The translations under genes were made by a program, and so were the position numbers. The notes below the pieces were generated by a model that was not told where the DNA came from, made no database searches, and saw only the letters and a program-made list of their open reading frames with translations. Shown here piece by piece: positions 45,802-54,559 of a stretch of DNA of 64,000 nucleotides. This DNA comes from an uncultured Synergistales bacterium (GTDB lineage Bacteria; Synergistota; Synergistia; Synergistales; Aminobacteriaceae): the NCBI GenBank assembly GCA_905235735.1, contig CAJOMU010000004.1, forward strand, positions 79,441 through 143,440. The letters run 5' to 3'. Within the stretch, counting starts at the first letter, position 1. The number at the start of each line of letters is the position of its first letter.

Positions 45802-45826
45802 AATCCGCTTGCGAGGCGGATTTTTT
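45802..45826 (+). terminator. Terminator of tRNA-Thr
   Basis: AATCCGC pairs with GCGGATT over 7 bp, with further T after the stem. Confidence 0.88.
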
Positions 45827-45842
45827 GCACTTATTACTCTGA

Positions 45843-45983
45843 TGGAATAGCGATGTGATCGAACGACAGCTTGCGTATTGAAAAAATGCAGTGCGCGGTG
45901 TATATAATCACGCAGAATATATTCCTGAAAGAATCAAGCTCATGCAGTGGTGGGCTGATTATCTTGACGGTCTTGCTGAATGA
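45843..45983 (+). pseudogene. Fossil C-terminus of P4-type integrase
   Basis: In one frame the segment reads W-N-S-D-V-I-E-R-Q-L-A-Y, a TGA, then KNAVRGVYNHAEYIPERIKL and MQWWADYLDGLAE before a final TGA at 45981-45983. The part after the internal stop matches the conserved end of P4-like tyrosine recombinases (K-N-x-V-R-x-x-Y-N-x-A-E-Y-x-x-x-R-x-x-x-M-Q-W-W-A-D-Y-L). Everything upstream, including the catalytic residues, is gone. It lies between two tRNA genes, the usual integration sites of such elements, so it is the scar of a lost genomic island. Confidence 0.8.
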
Positions 45984-46009
45984 AAACGGCCTCCTAATTA
46001 TGGAGACCG
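45983..46009 (-). terminator. Terminator of tRNA-Val (minus strand)
   Basis: CGGTCTCC pairs with GGAGGCCG (one mismatch) and is followed by TTTT on the minus strand. It overlaps the end of the integrase fossil. Confidence 0.6.
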
Positions 46010-46058
46010 CGATCAAGTGAAACGCAGTACACAACACGCAATGAGTGTACTACAAAAA

Positions 46059-46130
46059 TGGGTGATAGAAGAATCGAACTTCTGACCTCTTCCGTGTCAA
46101 GGAAGCGTTCTACCTCTGAACTAACCACCC
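46059..46130 (-). tRNA. tRNA-Val (GAC)
   Basis: 72-base cloverleaf on the minus strand: acceptor GGGTGGT/ATCACCC, anticodon loop TTGACAC with GAC, T-arm TTCGATT. CCA is not encoded. Confidence 0.94.
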
Positions 46131-46148
46131 AATTCCAAAACGAAATGT

Positions 46149-46176
46149 ATAATACCAAAATTTACCCGAATGTCAA
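46149..46176 (-). promoter_or_regulatory. Promoter of tRNA-Val (GAC)
   Basis: TTGACA (46171-46176), 16-base spacer, TATTAT (46149-46154) on the minus strand, 19 bases before the tRNA 5' end. Confidence 0.75.
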
Positions 46177-46238
46177 ACCTTCAGCTATAATCTCTGCAAT
46201 CCAAAATTAAAATCAAAATTAAACGGGGAAATAAATTC

Positions 46239-47321
46239 ATGAACAGCATAATGCAATATGAAACAGTATCTCTCAATGATGAGGAATCATCTCTCGTCAT
46301 TCTGAATCAAACAAAACTCCCGAACGAAATCGAAATACTTCACCTGAAAACTCAAAATGAAATCTGGAATGCAATCTACTCTCTTCAGGTCAGAGGTGCT
46401 CCCGCAATAGGAATAGCCGCAGCTTTCGGTCTATATCTCGCGGCCAAGAAGATAGAAGCAAATGATTATGCTTCATTCATGAGGGAATTACGGGATGCAA
46501 AAGATTATTTGAACTCATCACGTCCAACTGCAGTTAATCTCTCATGGGCATTAAACAGAATGGAACGTACAGCAATGAATCACAAAGGCAAAAGCATTCC
46601 CGAACTCAGAGAATTATTGCGCAGGGAAGCAATTGCAATCAAAGATGAAGATACTGATATGTGCAGACGAATCGGTGAACATGGCCTCACTCTCATACAT
46701 GACGGAGACGGAATACTCACGCACTGCAACGCCGGGCAGTTAGCAACATCGAAATACGGAACTGCATTAGCACCCATACATCTCGGACGTGAACGCGGCA
46801 TGAACTTTCACGTCTTCTGTGATGAAACTCGTCCACTTCTGCAAGGTGCAAGACTATCAACATTTGAGCTGTATGCAGACGGTGTTGATACTACACTCAT
46901 ATGCGATAACATGGCCTCGCAGGTCATGAAAAACGGCTGGGTTAATGCGGTCTTCGTTGGGTGTGATAGAGTAGCATCGAATGGTGATGCATGTAACAAG
47001 ATAGGCACGTCAGGAGTTGCAATTCTCGCGAAACATTACGGGATTCCGTTTTACGTTCTAGCCCCGACATCGACAATCGACATGAGCATATCACGAGGAG
47101 AAGATATTGTGATAGAAGAAAGACCGTCATACGAGATAACCGAAATGTGGTACAGCAGACGAATGGCTCCTGAAGGAATCAAAGTGTATAACCCTGCATT
47201 CGATGTAACTGACCATGAGCTTATCACGGGAATAGTAACTGAGTTCGGAATATCATATCCTCCTTATGAAGAGAGCCTGAAGAAAATTTTTGAAAGTAAG
47301 CAAAATAATCAGCAAAATTAA
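46239..47321 (+). CDS. mtnA: Methylthioribose-1-phosphate isomerase
   Basis: A 360-residue member of the eIF2B-like aldose-ketose isomerases that converts methylthioribose-1-phosphate to methylthioribulose-1-phosphate in methionine salvage. The motifs [15 protein letters not shown]-like [32 protein letters not shown] and the catalytic-site G-x-D-R-V-A-x-N-G-D-x-x-N-K-I-G-T are complete. Related enzymes act on ribose-1,5-bisphosphate or 5-deoxyribose-1-phosphate. No other salvage gene is adjacent. Its stop codon overlaps the flagellin promoter. Confidence 0.92.
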   Translation: MNSIMQYETVSLNDEESSLVILNQTKLPNEIEILHLKTQNEIWNAIYSLQVRGAPAIGIAAAFGLYLAAKKIEANDYASFMRELRDAKDYLNSSRPTAVNLSWALNRMERTAMNHKGKSIPELRELLRREAIAIKDEDTDMCRRIGEHGLTLIHDGDGILTHCNAGQLATSKYGTALAPIHLGRERGMNFHVFCDETRPLLQGARLSTFELYADGVDTTLICDNMASQVMKNGWVNAVFVGCDRVASNGDACNKIGTSGVAILAKHYGIPFYVLAPTSTIDMSISRGEDIVIEERPSYEITEMWYSRRMAPEGIKVYNPAFDVTDHELITGIVTEFGISYPPYEESLKKIFESKQNNQQN

Positions 47322-47345
47322 AGTTGCAAAGTGCGAGACCGATAA
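47319..47345 (+). promoter_or_regulatory. Sigma-28 (FliA) promoter of flagellin
   Basis: TAAAGTTG (47319-47326), exactly 11 bases, then ACCGATAA (47338-47345); each box matches the sigma-28 consensus TAAAGTTT-N11-GCCGATAA at seven of eight positions. The -35 box begins at the TAA stop of mtnA. Confidence 0.85.
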
Positions 47346-47463
47346 ATAACACGTAAGGCAGGGAAGCCAGTATAAAGCAAAGGAGTGCGATAAAATGAAA
47401 ATGGATAACATAAAAATTTGAGAGACGAGGATTTTTATCCCGTTTGCAGGAGGCTAAATTACA

Positions 47464-49908
47464 ATGAGGATTTATCACAACATTCCGGCACTCACAGCGT
47501 ATAATTCGTTGAACTCAACGAATACCGCTATGGAGAAGTCGATACAGAAACTTTCAACGGGTCTGCGAATAAATTCAGCGGCAGATGATGCGGCAGGATT
47601 CGCAATCAGTGAGAAGATGCGCGCACAGATTTCCGGCCTTGAGATGGCAGTCCGCAACACACAGGATGCGACATCAATGCTTCAGGTTGCAGAAGGTGCA
47701 CTCGGCGAGACGAACTCAATGCTCCAGAGAATGAGAGAGCTTGCGGTTCAGGCATCAAATGATACGCTCACATCACAGGACAGAAGCTATATACAGCTTG
47801 AAATAGATCAGCTTGAAGACCAGATAGACAGAATAGCGAAGACAACACAGTTCAACAAGAAGAGATTACTCGATGGTTCAAGTGCGGGAATCACATCATC
47901 AAGCAATTTAAGCGTGAAGGCATATGTACGCGGTTCACTTCGAGAGATTGACCAGTTCGGACAGAAGAAGTCATTTGAGGGCAACTACAAGATCACGGTG
48001 AATGTTGATCCGAGTCAGACGGGAACAGGCCAAGTGCAGAAATCCTCAGTAATGACGATAAAGCACCCGAACGTTATAACAGATGTAGTAGCAGATAAAG
48101 GCATTCAGAAAGTTGCAGTCGATAACGTACCTGCAGGCGACTACAAGGTTGTTGCTGTAGCAGGCACAGCAGACCACAAACTCACAGGTGTATATAACAC
48201 ATCTACAGTCGCGAATGCTGATTTAGCGCAAGCAATTGATCTTCAAAACATTTGCAATGACAGCCAAACGGCAAATGCGAGTGTCCTGTTTGAGGTTGTA
48301 TCAAAGACAGATGACAGCATAACACTCAGAGCGACATCAAATGTTCTCACGGCAGACGGAAATGTTAAGAATTACCTTGAGGATGAAATTATTGTAACCA
48401 GCAATGGAATCGATGTAAGCTACAAACTTGGACTTCTGGATACTGATGCCGCTTCTAATGCTGCATGCACACTAAAACTCGGCAGTGATCCAACACAAAT
48501 TGATGTCGGGACAAAATTTGTCTACAATTTCACAGCCGGCGGTGATGTAGGTGTACAGGTAACAGGAGAGCAGGATAAGTACTGGCCTGACAAATGGGGC
48601 ACATGGGAAGATACTTCGACTACACCTCCAACTGAAATAACGAATGCAGTTACATGTGATGATACAGGAAGTTACGATAGCACAAACGATACTCCTAATC
48701 CTATAACATACGGCCTAAAAAATACGACCAGCGACCTCAGCAACAAGGAGATTCACTTCAGGAATTTCTTCATTAACGGCGACAACGGTACAGTATATGA
48801 GGGTGATGTTATCCTCACGACTGATTCAGATTTCGGAAGTGTAACTAGTGGTAAAAATCTTGCATCATTCACAGCGGCATACATCGGCAAGACGGCAACA
48901 CTCGACACGAAACTTCGCGACCTCAATACATTCTGGAATTCATCAGGCGTATTCATGCTCGACACTCCTAAGACCATAACGATCAATCAGGGAGACGGAA
49001 AGAGCACATCAATCACGCTTTACGGAACTGACACGATACGTGAACTTCAGGCCAAGTTCAATGAGGCAATCGGTGTAGGCTTAGGTCAGGCTCAGTATGT
49101 TGATGGAACAGGAGCGAGCAAGTTCTGCACATTCGTGGAACAGGGCAAAGAAGATCCACAGGGACTTGAAACAGTGGCGGGTACGTTCATATTCAGGTCA
49201 ATTCTTCCTGGTGCAAACGGCGATCTGACGTTCAGCGGAGACGAGGATTTAATCAACACATTCGCTCTCAACGTCGTTAAGGAAAGTTCAACTGCGGCAT
49301 TCAGGGCATCAATCTATGACGCTCACACTGGAACTCCGATAGCAACGAACGTAAAAGTCTCCGACAACAAATTAATCGGCGTGCTTCATGATAACGTTGA
49401 CATTGAATTTGACGCAACTGCAAACATCAAAGCCACTTGGAGCGAGCAGGAGAAGAATTTCATCCTTGAGCCTGAAGATGATGCATACGAGGCAATCATT
49501 CACATCGTGGACAGCTCAACAGTCTTCCAGATCGGAGCAAACGAGGGTGAAGACATCGCAATAGACATAGGGAATATGTCAGCAGGTTCTCTCGGCGTAA
49601 CGAACATCAACGTATCAACCCGTGAATCAGCATCGAAGTCAATCGGTCTCATTGACGCGGCAATCAATAAGGTATCAACTCAGCGTGCAAAGATAGGCGC
49701 GTATCAGAACGCACTCGAATACACAAGCGAGAACCTGACCACGACAATGACGAACCTGACAGCAGCAGAGTCCAGAATCAGAGACGTGGACATGGCACAG
49801 GAAATGATGAACTTCGTGAAACTTCAGATTCTCAACCAGAGCGGTACATCAATGCTTGCTCAGGCGAATCAGCTTCCTCAGTCTGTGCTCAGCCTCCTCA
49901 ACAGCTAA
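47464..49908 (+). CDS. Flagellin, large form
   Basis: An 814-residue flagellin. The N-terminal D0/D1 region (about 1-140; NSTNTAMEKSIQKLSTGLRI, INSAADDAAGFAISEKMRAQ) and C-terminal D1/D0 (about 725-814; AAESRIRDVDMAQEMMNFVK, MLAQANQLPQSVLSLL) are canonical and form the filament core. Between them is a variable surface region near 580 residues, much longer than in common flagellins and rich in Thr, Asp and Asn with an internal D-x-x-x-x-T flavour. GGAGG is 10 bases before the ATG. It is driven by the sigma-28 promoter at 47319 and ended by a terminator, so it is monocistronic. Confidence 0.95.
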   Translation: MRIYHNIPALTAYNSLNSTNTAMEKSIQKLSTGLRINSAADDAAGFAISEKMRAQISGLEMAVRNTQDATSMLQVAEGALGETNSMLQRMRELAVQASNDTLTSQDRSYIQLEIDQLEDQIDRIAKTTQFNKKRLLDGSSAGITSSSNLSVKAYVRGSLREIDQFGQKKSFEGNYKITVNVDPSQTGTGQVQKSSVMTIKHPNVITDVVADKGIQKVAVDNVPAGDYKVVAVAGTADHKLTGVYNTSTVANADLAQAIDLQNICNDSQTANASVLFEVVSKTDDSITLRATSNVLTADGNVKNYLEDEIIVTSNGIDVSYKLGLLDTDAASNAACTLKLGSDPTQIDVGTKFVYNFTAGGDVGVQVTGEQDKYWPDKWGTWEDTSTTPPTEITNAVTCDDTGSYDSTNDTPNPITYGLKNTTSDLSNKEIHFRNFFINGDNGTVYEGDVILTTDSDFGSVTSGKNLASFTAAYIGKTATLDTKLRDLNTFWNSSGVFMLDTPKTITINQGDGKSTSITLYGTDTIRELQAKFNEAIGVGLGQAQYVDGTGASKFCTFVEQGKEDPQGLETVAGTFIFRSILPGANGDLTFSGDEDLINTFALNVVKESSTAAFRASIYDAHTGTPIATNVKVSDNKLIGVLHDNVDIEFDATANIKATWSEQEKNFILEPEDDAYEAIIHIVDSSTVFQIGANEGEDIAIDIGNMSAGSLGVTNINVSTRESASKSIGLIDAAINKVSTQRAKIGAYQNALEYTSENLTTTMTNLTAAESRIRDVDMAQEMMNFVKLQILNQSGTSMLAQANQLPQSVLSLLNS

Positions 49909-49970
49909 ATATAAATTTGCACATAACGGCAGAAATTTTCTTTCAACATATAAAACTCCAACCCATAAAA

Positions 49971-49999
49971 AGATCCGGATTAACCTCCGGGTCTTTTTT
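49971..49999 (+). terminator. Terminator after flagellin
   Basis: AGATCCGG pairs with CCGGGTCT over 8 bp, followed by five T. Confidence 0.9.
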
Positions 50000-50088
50000 A
50001 TTGCGCATATTTTCTCGTATCTTGTTGTATAATTAGTTATCCGAAATTTTTCACATAAATTTTCACATAAACAGGAGGAATTTTTATC

Positions 50089-51159
50089 ATGGCTGTACGA
50101 GTTGCAATTAACGGTTTCGGGCGCATTGGCCGTCTCGCATTCCGTCAGATGTTTGGTGCAGAAGGCTATGAAGTCGTCGCAATCAATGATCTTACCAGCC
50201 CTGCAATGCTTGCACATCTCCTCAAGTATGACACAGCACAGAAGGGTTATTGCGGAGTAATCGGGGAGAACAAGCACACAGTAACAAGCAAAGAACCAGT
50301 ATTTGAAGAAGACGGAAAGACCGTGAAAGTTCCCGGCTCAATCACTGTTGACGGCAAGGAGATTACAATTTACGTAGAATCTAAAGCCGCAAATCTTCCC
50401 TGGAAGGCACTCAACATTGACGTAGTTCTTGAGTGCACAGGATTCTATACCTCAAAGGCAAAAGCTCAGGCTCACATTGATGCAGGAGCACGCAAGGTTG
50501 TCATTTCAGCACCAGCAGGCAATGACCTTCCGACAATCGTCTACAACGTCAATCACAAGACACTGAAGCCCTCAGACACAATCATTTCCGCCGCAAGCTG
50601 CACCACTAACTGCCTTGCACCCATGACAAAGGCACTTAATGATGCGTTCCCAATTCAGAGCGGTATCATGACGACAGTCCATGCTTACACAGGCGACCAG
50701 ATGATTCTTGACGGCCCTCACCGCAAGGGAGACCTTCAGAGAGCACGTGCAGGTGCAGCAAACATTGTACCGAACTCAACAGGCGCGGCAAAGGCAATCG
50801 GACTTGTTATCCCCGCACTGAACGGAAAGTTAATCGGTTCTGCACAGCGTGTACCAGTACCTACAGGATCAACAACTATCCTTGTAGCTGTCGTTAAGGG
50901 CAAGGATGTAACGAAGGATTCCGTCAACGCTGCAATGAAAGCACAGAGTTCAGAGTCATTCGGTTATACAACTGAGAAATTGGTCTCTTCTGATGTGATT
51001 GGCATGACCTACGGCTCATTGTTCGATGCAAATCAGACAATGGTAATTAAACTTGACGATGATACATATCAGGTTCAGGTTGTCTCATGGTATGACAATG
51101 AGAATTCATACACATCACAGATGGTACGAACAATAAAGTACTTCTCAGAACTTAAATAA
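50089..51159 (+). CDS. gap: Glyceraldehyde-3-phosphate dehydrogenase
   Basis: A 356-residue glycolytic enzyme, NAD-dependent type. The Rossmann start [11 protein letters not shown] is at residues 5-15, the catalytic Cys in [10 protein letters not shown], and His in VHAYTGDQ. The C-terminal W-Y-D-N-E-N-S-Y signature is present. A TATAAT at 50028-50033 is a likely -10. AGGAGG precedes the ATG, and a terminator follows; no pgk is adjacent. Confidence 0.97.
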   Translation: MAVRVAINGFGRIGRLAFRQMFGAEGYEVVAINDLTSPAMLAHLLKYDTAQKGYCGVIGENKHTVTSKEPVFEEDGKTVKVPGSITVDGKEITIYVESKAANLPWKALNIDVVLECTGFYTSKAKAQAHIDAGARKVVISAPAGNDLPTIVYNVNHKTLKPSDTIISAASCTTNCLAPMTKALNDAFPIQSGIMTTVHAYTGDQMILDGPHRKGDLQRARAGAANIVPNSTGAAKAIGLVIPALNGKLIGSAQRVPVPTGSTTILVAVVKGKDVTKDSVNAAMKAQSSESFGYTTEKLVSSDVIGMTYGSLFDANQTMVIKLDDDTYQVQVVSWYDNENSYTSQMVRTIKYFSELK

Positions 51160-51180
51160 TCAGAATCAGAATCAAAATTT

Positions 51181-51217
51181 ATTCCTGTCCTCTTAAACGG
51201 GGGCGGGAATTTTTTTA
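51181..51217 (+). terminator. Terminator after gap
   Basis: ATTCCTGTCC pairs with GGGGCGGGAAT (with G-U pairs), followed by a T run. Confidence 0.88.
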
Positions 51218-51271
51218 TGCGCTATAATATTTTCAATTCAGCACTTCATAACAGGAGATGATATTTTTTAC

Positions 51272-52393
51272 ATGAAAATGCTTCTTGGCCTCATGGGTTT
51301 ACTCTCAGCCGTTACTATCTGTTTCGTCCTCAACATTGCGAGCAGTATGTTCATTCCGTTAGTCATTGCATGGTTCATTCTTCAGATACTTCGTCCTGTT
51401 GTGCAGGCAGGAAAAATTCTGAGATTCAATACGTGGCTCAATATTATTCTTGTGTTCTCGGTCTTGTCGATTGCGGGCATAATAGGTTTTAAGTTCGTAG
51501 CTGCTCAGGTTATCGAGTTCGCAAATGTGTACGCGGCATACTCTGATAAACTCATTGAATGGTTCGCTAAACTTCTTGATGTAATGAGCATACCTCCTGA
51601 GGCAGTGAAGAATTTCGACTGGTTTGGAATATTACGAAGTCAGGCAAGCAATATCTCTTCACTCATTATCACACTCTCAAGTAAATTCGTTCTCACGTTC
51701 GTATTCTTGATGTTCATGATGCTTGAAGCTCCATATCTTGATGAGAAGATTGATGCTGCCTTCGGAAGGAATGCAAAACGCGTGAAGAATATTCTCTCGT
51801 CAATCTCCGAACAGGTAAGTCAGTATCTCGGCACTCTTGCGTTAATCAGTCTCGCTACAGGTGTATGTGTCTGGCTTGTACTTATGTTCCTTGAGGTTAA
51901 ACTTGCGGCAGGATGGGGAGTTTTAACGTTCCTTCTGAATTTCATTCCTACTGTTGGTTCTATCATTGCTACTGTTCCTCCAGTTGTAATGGCAATCATT
52001 CAGTTCTCGCCTGGACTGTTCAAACCCTTCATCGTTCTGGTATCACTCACTGCGATTCAGGTTACAATTGGGAATATCATTACGCCCAAAGTCGTTGGCG
52101 ACAGACTAGGTGTAAGTCCTGTAGTGATTCTACTATCGTTATTGCTGTGGGGAATGATATGGGGTATTCCTGGTGCATTGCTGTCAACGCCTATTGTATC
52201 AATCATCAAGATAGTATGCGAGAATATTCCTGTTCTGAATTCAATAGCTGTTCTGATTGGGAGCGGAGATTCGATCAGGAAACATAATGCGAAGACAGCA
52301 AATGATAATACAATCTCTGAAGTTAAGACAAAAATCACGGATACTGTGAGAAGATTTCATGCAGGAAGAAAGAATCGCGGAAAGAAAAAATAA
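51272..52393 (+). CDS. AI-2E family transporter
   Basis: A 373-residue membrane protein of the PerM/YdiK/TqsA (AI-2E exporter) family with about eight hydrophobic segments. The typical double hydrophobic start (residues 1-50), the long amphipathic middle region and the F-L-L-N-F-I-P-T-V-G-S-I-I-A-T-V-P-P segment followed by G-D-R-L-G-V-S-P-V-V-I-L-L-S-L are recognised. The C-terminal 40 residues are basic and cytoplasmic. Members export autoinducer-2 or act in ion antiport; the substrate here is unknown. A TATAAT at 51223-51228 may be its -10. Confidence 0.88.
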   Translation: MKMLLGLMGLLSAVTICFVLNIASSMFIPLVIAWFILQILRPVVQAGKILRFNTWLNIILVFSVLSIAGIIGFKFVAAQVIEFANVYAAYSDKLIEWFAKLLDVMSIPPEAVKNFDWFGILRSQASNISSLIITLSSKFVLTFVFLMFMMLEAPYLDEKIDAAFGRNAKRVKNILSSISEQVSQYLGTLALISLATGVCVWLVLMFLEVKLAAGWGVLTFLLNFIPTVGSIIATVPPVVMAIIQFSPGLFKPFIVLVSLTAIQVTIGNIITPKVVGDRLGVSPVVILLSLLLWGMIWGIPGALLSTPIVSIIKIVCENIPVLNSIAVLIGSGDSIRKHNAKTANDNTISEVKTKITDTVRRFHAGRKNRGKKK

Positions 52394-52410
52394 ATCAAAA
52401 AATAAATCAC

Positions 52411-52439
52411 TTGACGAAATCATGAACACTCACTAAAAT
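52411..52439 (+). promoter_or_regulatory. Promoter of tRNA-Cys
   Basis: TTGACG (52411-52416), 17-base spacer, TAAAAT (52434-52439); the tRNA begins 16 bases on. Confidence 0.8.
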
Positions 52440-52454
52440 ATTTTCCTGTTGTAA

Positions 52455-52528
52455 GGCGGTATAGCCAAGTGGTAAGGCAGAGGACTGCAAATCCTTTACC
52501 CCCAGTTCGAATCTGGGTGCCGCCTCCA
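52455..52528 (+). tRNA. tRNA-Cys (GCA)
   Basis: 74 bases including encoded CCA: acceptor GGCGGTA/TGCCGCC, anticodon loop CTGCAAA with GCA, T-arm TTCGAAT. Its 3' half is overlapped on the other strand by the end of the radical SAM gene. Confidence 0.95.
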
Positions 52529-53917
52529 TTTTTTTACCCTTATATTACTTCTCAGTAGTTCACACTGATGAGCAGCTTTGCAGAAATGAGAATCTATCGT
52601 GAATAAATTTCCGGTATTATTGAGGTTTCTAAGCACGCATACCGAACAGAATTTTTGTGCCTCGCATCTTAAACATTCAGGCAGATTATTCCATGTGATG
52701 CCGCGTAATTTTCTGAGTTCTGGAGAGTTATTCCATACATCATGAAGAGACTGCTTATATGCATTCCCTATAACATAGTTCTGAAAACCTGCGCATGGAT
52801 AATAACCTCCGTTTTGTGCGACGCATATAGCCCTTCTGCCTACACTGCATACAGGATCGTCCTCGTTAATCTCTTCCTGACTGCCTGAAACGTAAGAAAC
52901 TGTATGACTTAGAAACTCTTTTATCTCTTCGGATGAAAGCCTGAGATTAAGGTTATCTGTTGTATTATCCGTTCGTGCTGTTATCATGAGGTCTGTGGAG
53001 AGTTTGATTCTTCTATTAGCTGCCCATTCACAAACTTCACCGTAAGATTTATATGTTTCCTTCAGCACAGGAAAATTCACGTGAACAGGAATATTTGCGT
53101 CAATCAGTTTCTCAATTCCAGATACAGTTGCTTCATGTGAACCATGAACTTGTGTAACATGGTCATGCTCCGAAGGATTCATGCTGTATATGCTCGTCTG
53201 AATGAATTCAATATTTGCTTCTTTGAGTACTGATATTACATCATCGTTCAGAAGCGTTAAGTTGCTTAGTACTGTAATCGAGAAGTCGCATTTTCTCGCG
53301 TATGAAAGTATTCTTGTGAAGTCTTTATGCAGTAAACATTCTCCTCCTGAAATCGTAAGATCAAGAACGCCTTCATCTGCTGCCTGTCCAAGTATATCAA
53401 TGGCAAGTGATGTATCTATATCTCTTCTGCAGCGTTCTTCAGGAAGAAAACAGTGTATGCACCTTTCATTACATCTGTTCGTTATGTCCATGTGCAATGT
53501 CATTATCTTTGGGGAATCCTTAAACATTTCGTTCATGAAGTGCGTTACTGAAGAATTGAAATCATCTCGTGTTTCAGTGCGTAATGTACGAATATCCGAA
53601 TAACGGAAGGAAGGCATATTCACGGCAATATCATTTTCAGATGAACCTGTGATTACGAATCCGTCTTTGCTTAAATCAAGAATGAACTCATAAAAATCAT
53701 TGCGAATTTCATCATCATCAGCATCAATGAATTCTGAACTTATGACTGAGATAACATCTTCAAATTTCTGAGGCTGCCGTTTGATGTAACGTAAGAATAC
53801 AGTTCCGACATCATCATATATACGTTCATGGCCGCTGCGTTTGTTTACGATAAAACCGCAATGATCGTATATTCGTATGAAAGAATGAACTGTGAGACAA
53901 AAGAATTTTTTATTCAT
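52496..53917 (-). CDS. Radical SAM/SPASM peptide maturase
   Basis: A 473-residue enzyme, probably modifying the peptide encoded upstream at 53981. Residues 1-95 resemble a PqqD-like RiPP recognition element (Y-D-D-V-G-T-V-F-L-R-Y-I near 34-45). The radical SAM core has Cys149, Cys153 and Cys156 (C-N-E-R-C-I-H-C) and the SAM-binding T-I-S-G-G-E-C. The C-terminal SPASM region carries further Cys: C-S-V-G-R-R-A-I-C, Y-Y-P-C-A-G-F and C-L-R-C-x5-C-x2-C, ligands for auxiliary Fe-S clusters. No clear Shine-Dalgarno precedes ATG 53917. The last dozen codons are antisense to tRNA-Cys, an unusual overlap; the stop is at 52496. Confidence 0.85.
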   Translation of the reverse strand: MNKKFFCLTVHSFIRIYDHCGFIVNKRSGHERIYDDVGTVFLRYIKRQPQKFEDVISVISSEFIDADDDEIRNDFYEFILDLSKDGFVITGSSENDIAVNMPSFRYSDIRTLRTETRDDFNSSVTHFMNEMFKDSPKIMTLHMDITNRCNERCIHCFLPEERCRRDIDTSLAIDILGQAADEGVLDLTISGGECLLHKDFTRILSYARKCDFSITVLSNLTLLNDDVISVLKEANIEFIQTSIYSMNPSEHDHVTQVHGSHEATVSGIEKLIDANIPVHVNFPVLKETYKSYGEVCEWAANRRIKLSTDLMITARTDNTTDNLNLRLSSEEIKEFLSHTVSYVSGSQEEINEDDPVCSVGRRAICVAQNGGYYPCAGFQNYVIGNAYKQSLHDVWNNSPELRKLRGITWNNLPECLRCEAQKFCSVCVLRNLNNTGNLFTIDSHFCKAAHQCELLRSNIRVKKWRRHPDSNWG

Positions 53918-53937
53918 CTGATTTGTATGACTGTATG

Positions 53938-53968
53938 AAAAAATTCCGGGCTGATGATTAACCCGGAA
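53938..53968 (-). terminator. Terminator between peptide and maturase genes
   Basis: On the minus strand TTCCGGG pairs with CCCGGAA (7 bp, 11-base loop), followed by six T. It lies between the peptide stop (53981) and the maturase ATG (53917), so read-through would be needed for the maturase and the peptide would be made in excess. Confidence 0.85.
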
Positions 53969-53980
53969 ATGAATTTTTAA

Positions 53981-54076
53981 TTACCAAGGACATTTTGAAT
54001 TTGCACACTTGAATTCACGGTTATGTTCCTGCGAAATACTTTTCACGAGAACTTTTGGTTTTCTGTAGCTCATCAT
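53981..54076 (-). CDS. Candidate RiPP precursor peptide
   Basis: A 31-residue ORF, ATG 54076 (a second ATG at 54073), TAA at 53981, with a strong AAAGGAGG five bases upstream. The N-terminal half is basic with a Y-R-K-P-K-V-L-V start, a common look for radical-SAM RiPP leaders. The C-terminus is EFKCANSKCPW: two cysteines (24 and 29) in C-x4-C-P-W. It lies 17 bases after the VapD-like gene and is followed by a terminator and the SPASM maturase. The family is not one I can name; thioether or other Cys- or Trp-based crosslinks are possible. The assignment rests on context. Confidence 0.7.
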   Translation of the reverse strand: MMSYRKPKVLVKSISQEHNREFKCANSKCPW

Positions 54077-54093
54077 CTTTTCCTCCTTTCATA

Positions 54094-54390
54094 TTAATTT
54101 TCTTCCAATATCAGTGCCGGTTTCAGATCATTGTTCTCTTCAATACGAAGCATTATTATATCTGACACGCATAAAGGAAACCATGTGAAATTTTCTGAAA
54201 GTTTCTGCACAGTCATCACGCAATGAACAGCATTAGTATTCTTATCTCCGAAATACAAACTTCCCTGCTGCCTCTTATAATGATTGCCCTCCAAAAACTT
54301 TTGAATCTCACCATAAGCATTACCGCAATTCTCACCGTAATATTCCTTCAATAAGTCCGTCTTCAGATCAAAAGCTATTGCATATGACAT
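54094..54390 (-). CDS. VapD-like ribonuclease
   Basis: A 98-residue VapD family protein, Cas2-like fold, from ATG 54390 (MSYAIAFDLKTDLLKEYYG), with GGAGG 11 bases upstream; a GTG at 54402 overlaps the Shine-Dalgarno. The family motifs Y-A-I-A-F-D-L, N-A-Y-x-x-I-x-x-F-L, Q-Q-G-S-L-Y-F-G-D and D-I-I-M-L-R-I-E-E-N-N-D-L-x-P-A are clear. VapD proteins in Haemophilus and Helicobacter are RNases and VapD can be the toxin of a VapX-VapD pair. No VapX-like partner is next to it; instead it heads an operon with a RiPP-like peptide and maturase. Confidence 0.88.
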   Translation of the reverse strand: MSYAIAFDLKTDLLKEYYGENCGNAYGEIQKFLEGNHYKRQQGSLYFGDKNTNAVHCVMTVQKLSENFTWFPLCVSDIIMLRIEENNDLKPALILEEN

Positions 54391-54559
54391 CTCAGAATTC
54401 ACCTCCGTAAATATCAGTTCAGCTTATTTGGTAAGCATTTTAGCTGACATTTTTTTTTTTGAACGGTAATATTACTGATTTTAATAAAGAATTATCATCA
54501 TATGGCTATGAATAAAAACTCAATCATACAGTTATAATTTTCTCAGGAGGTGATGAAAC

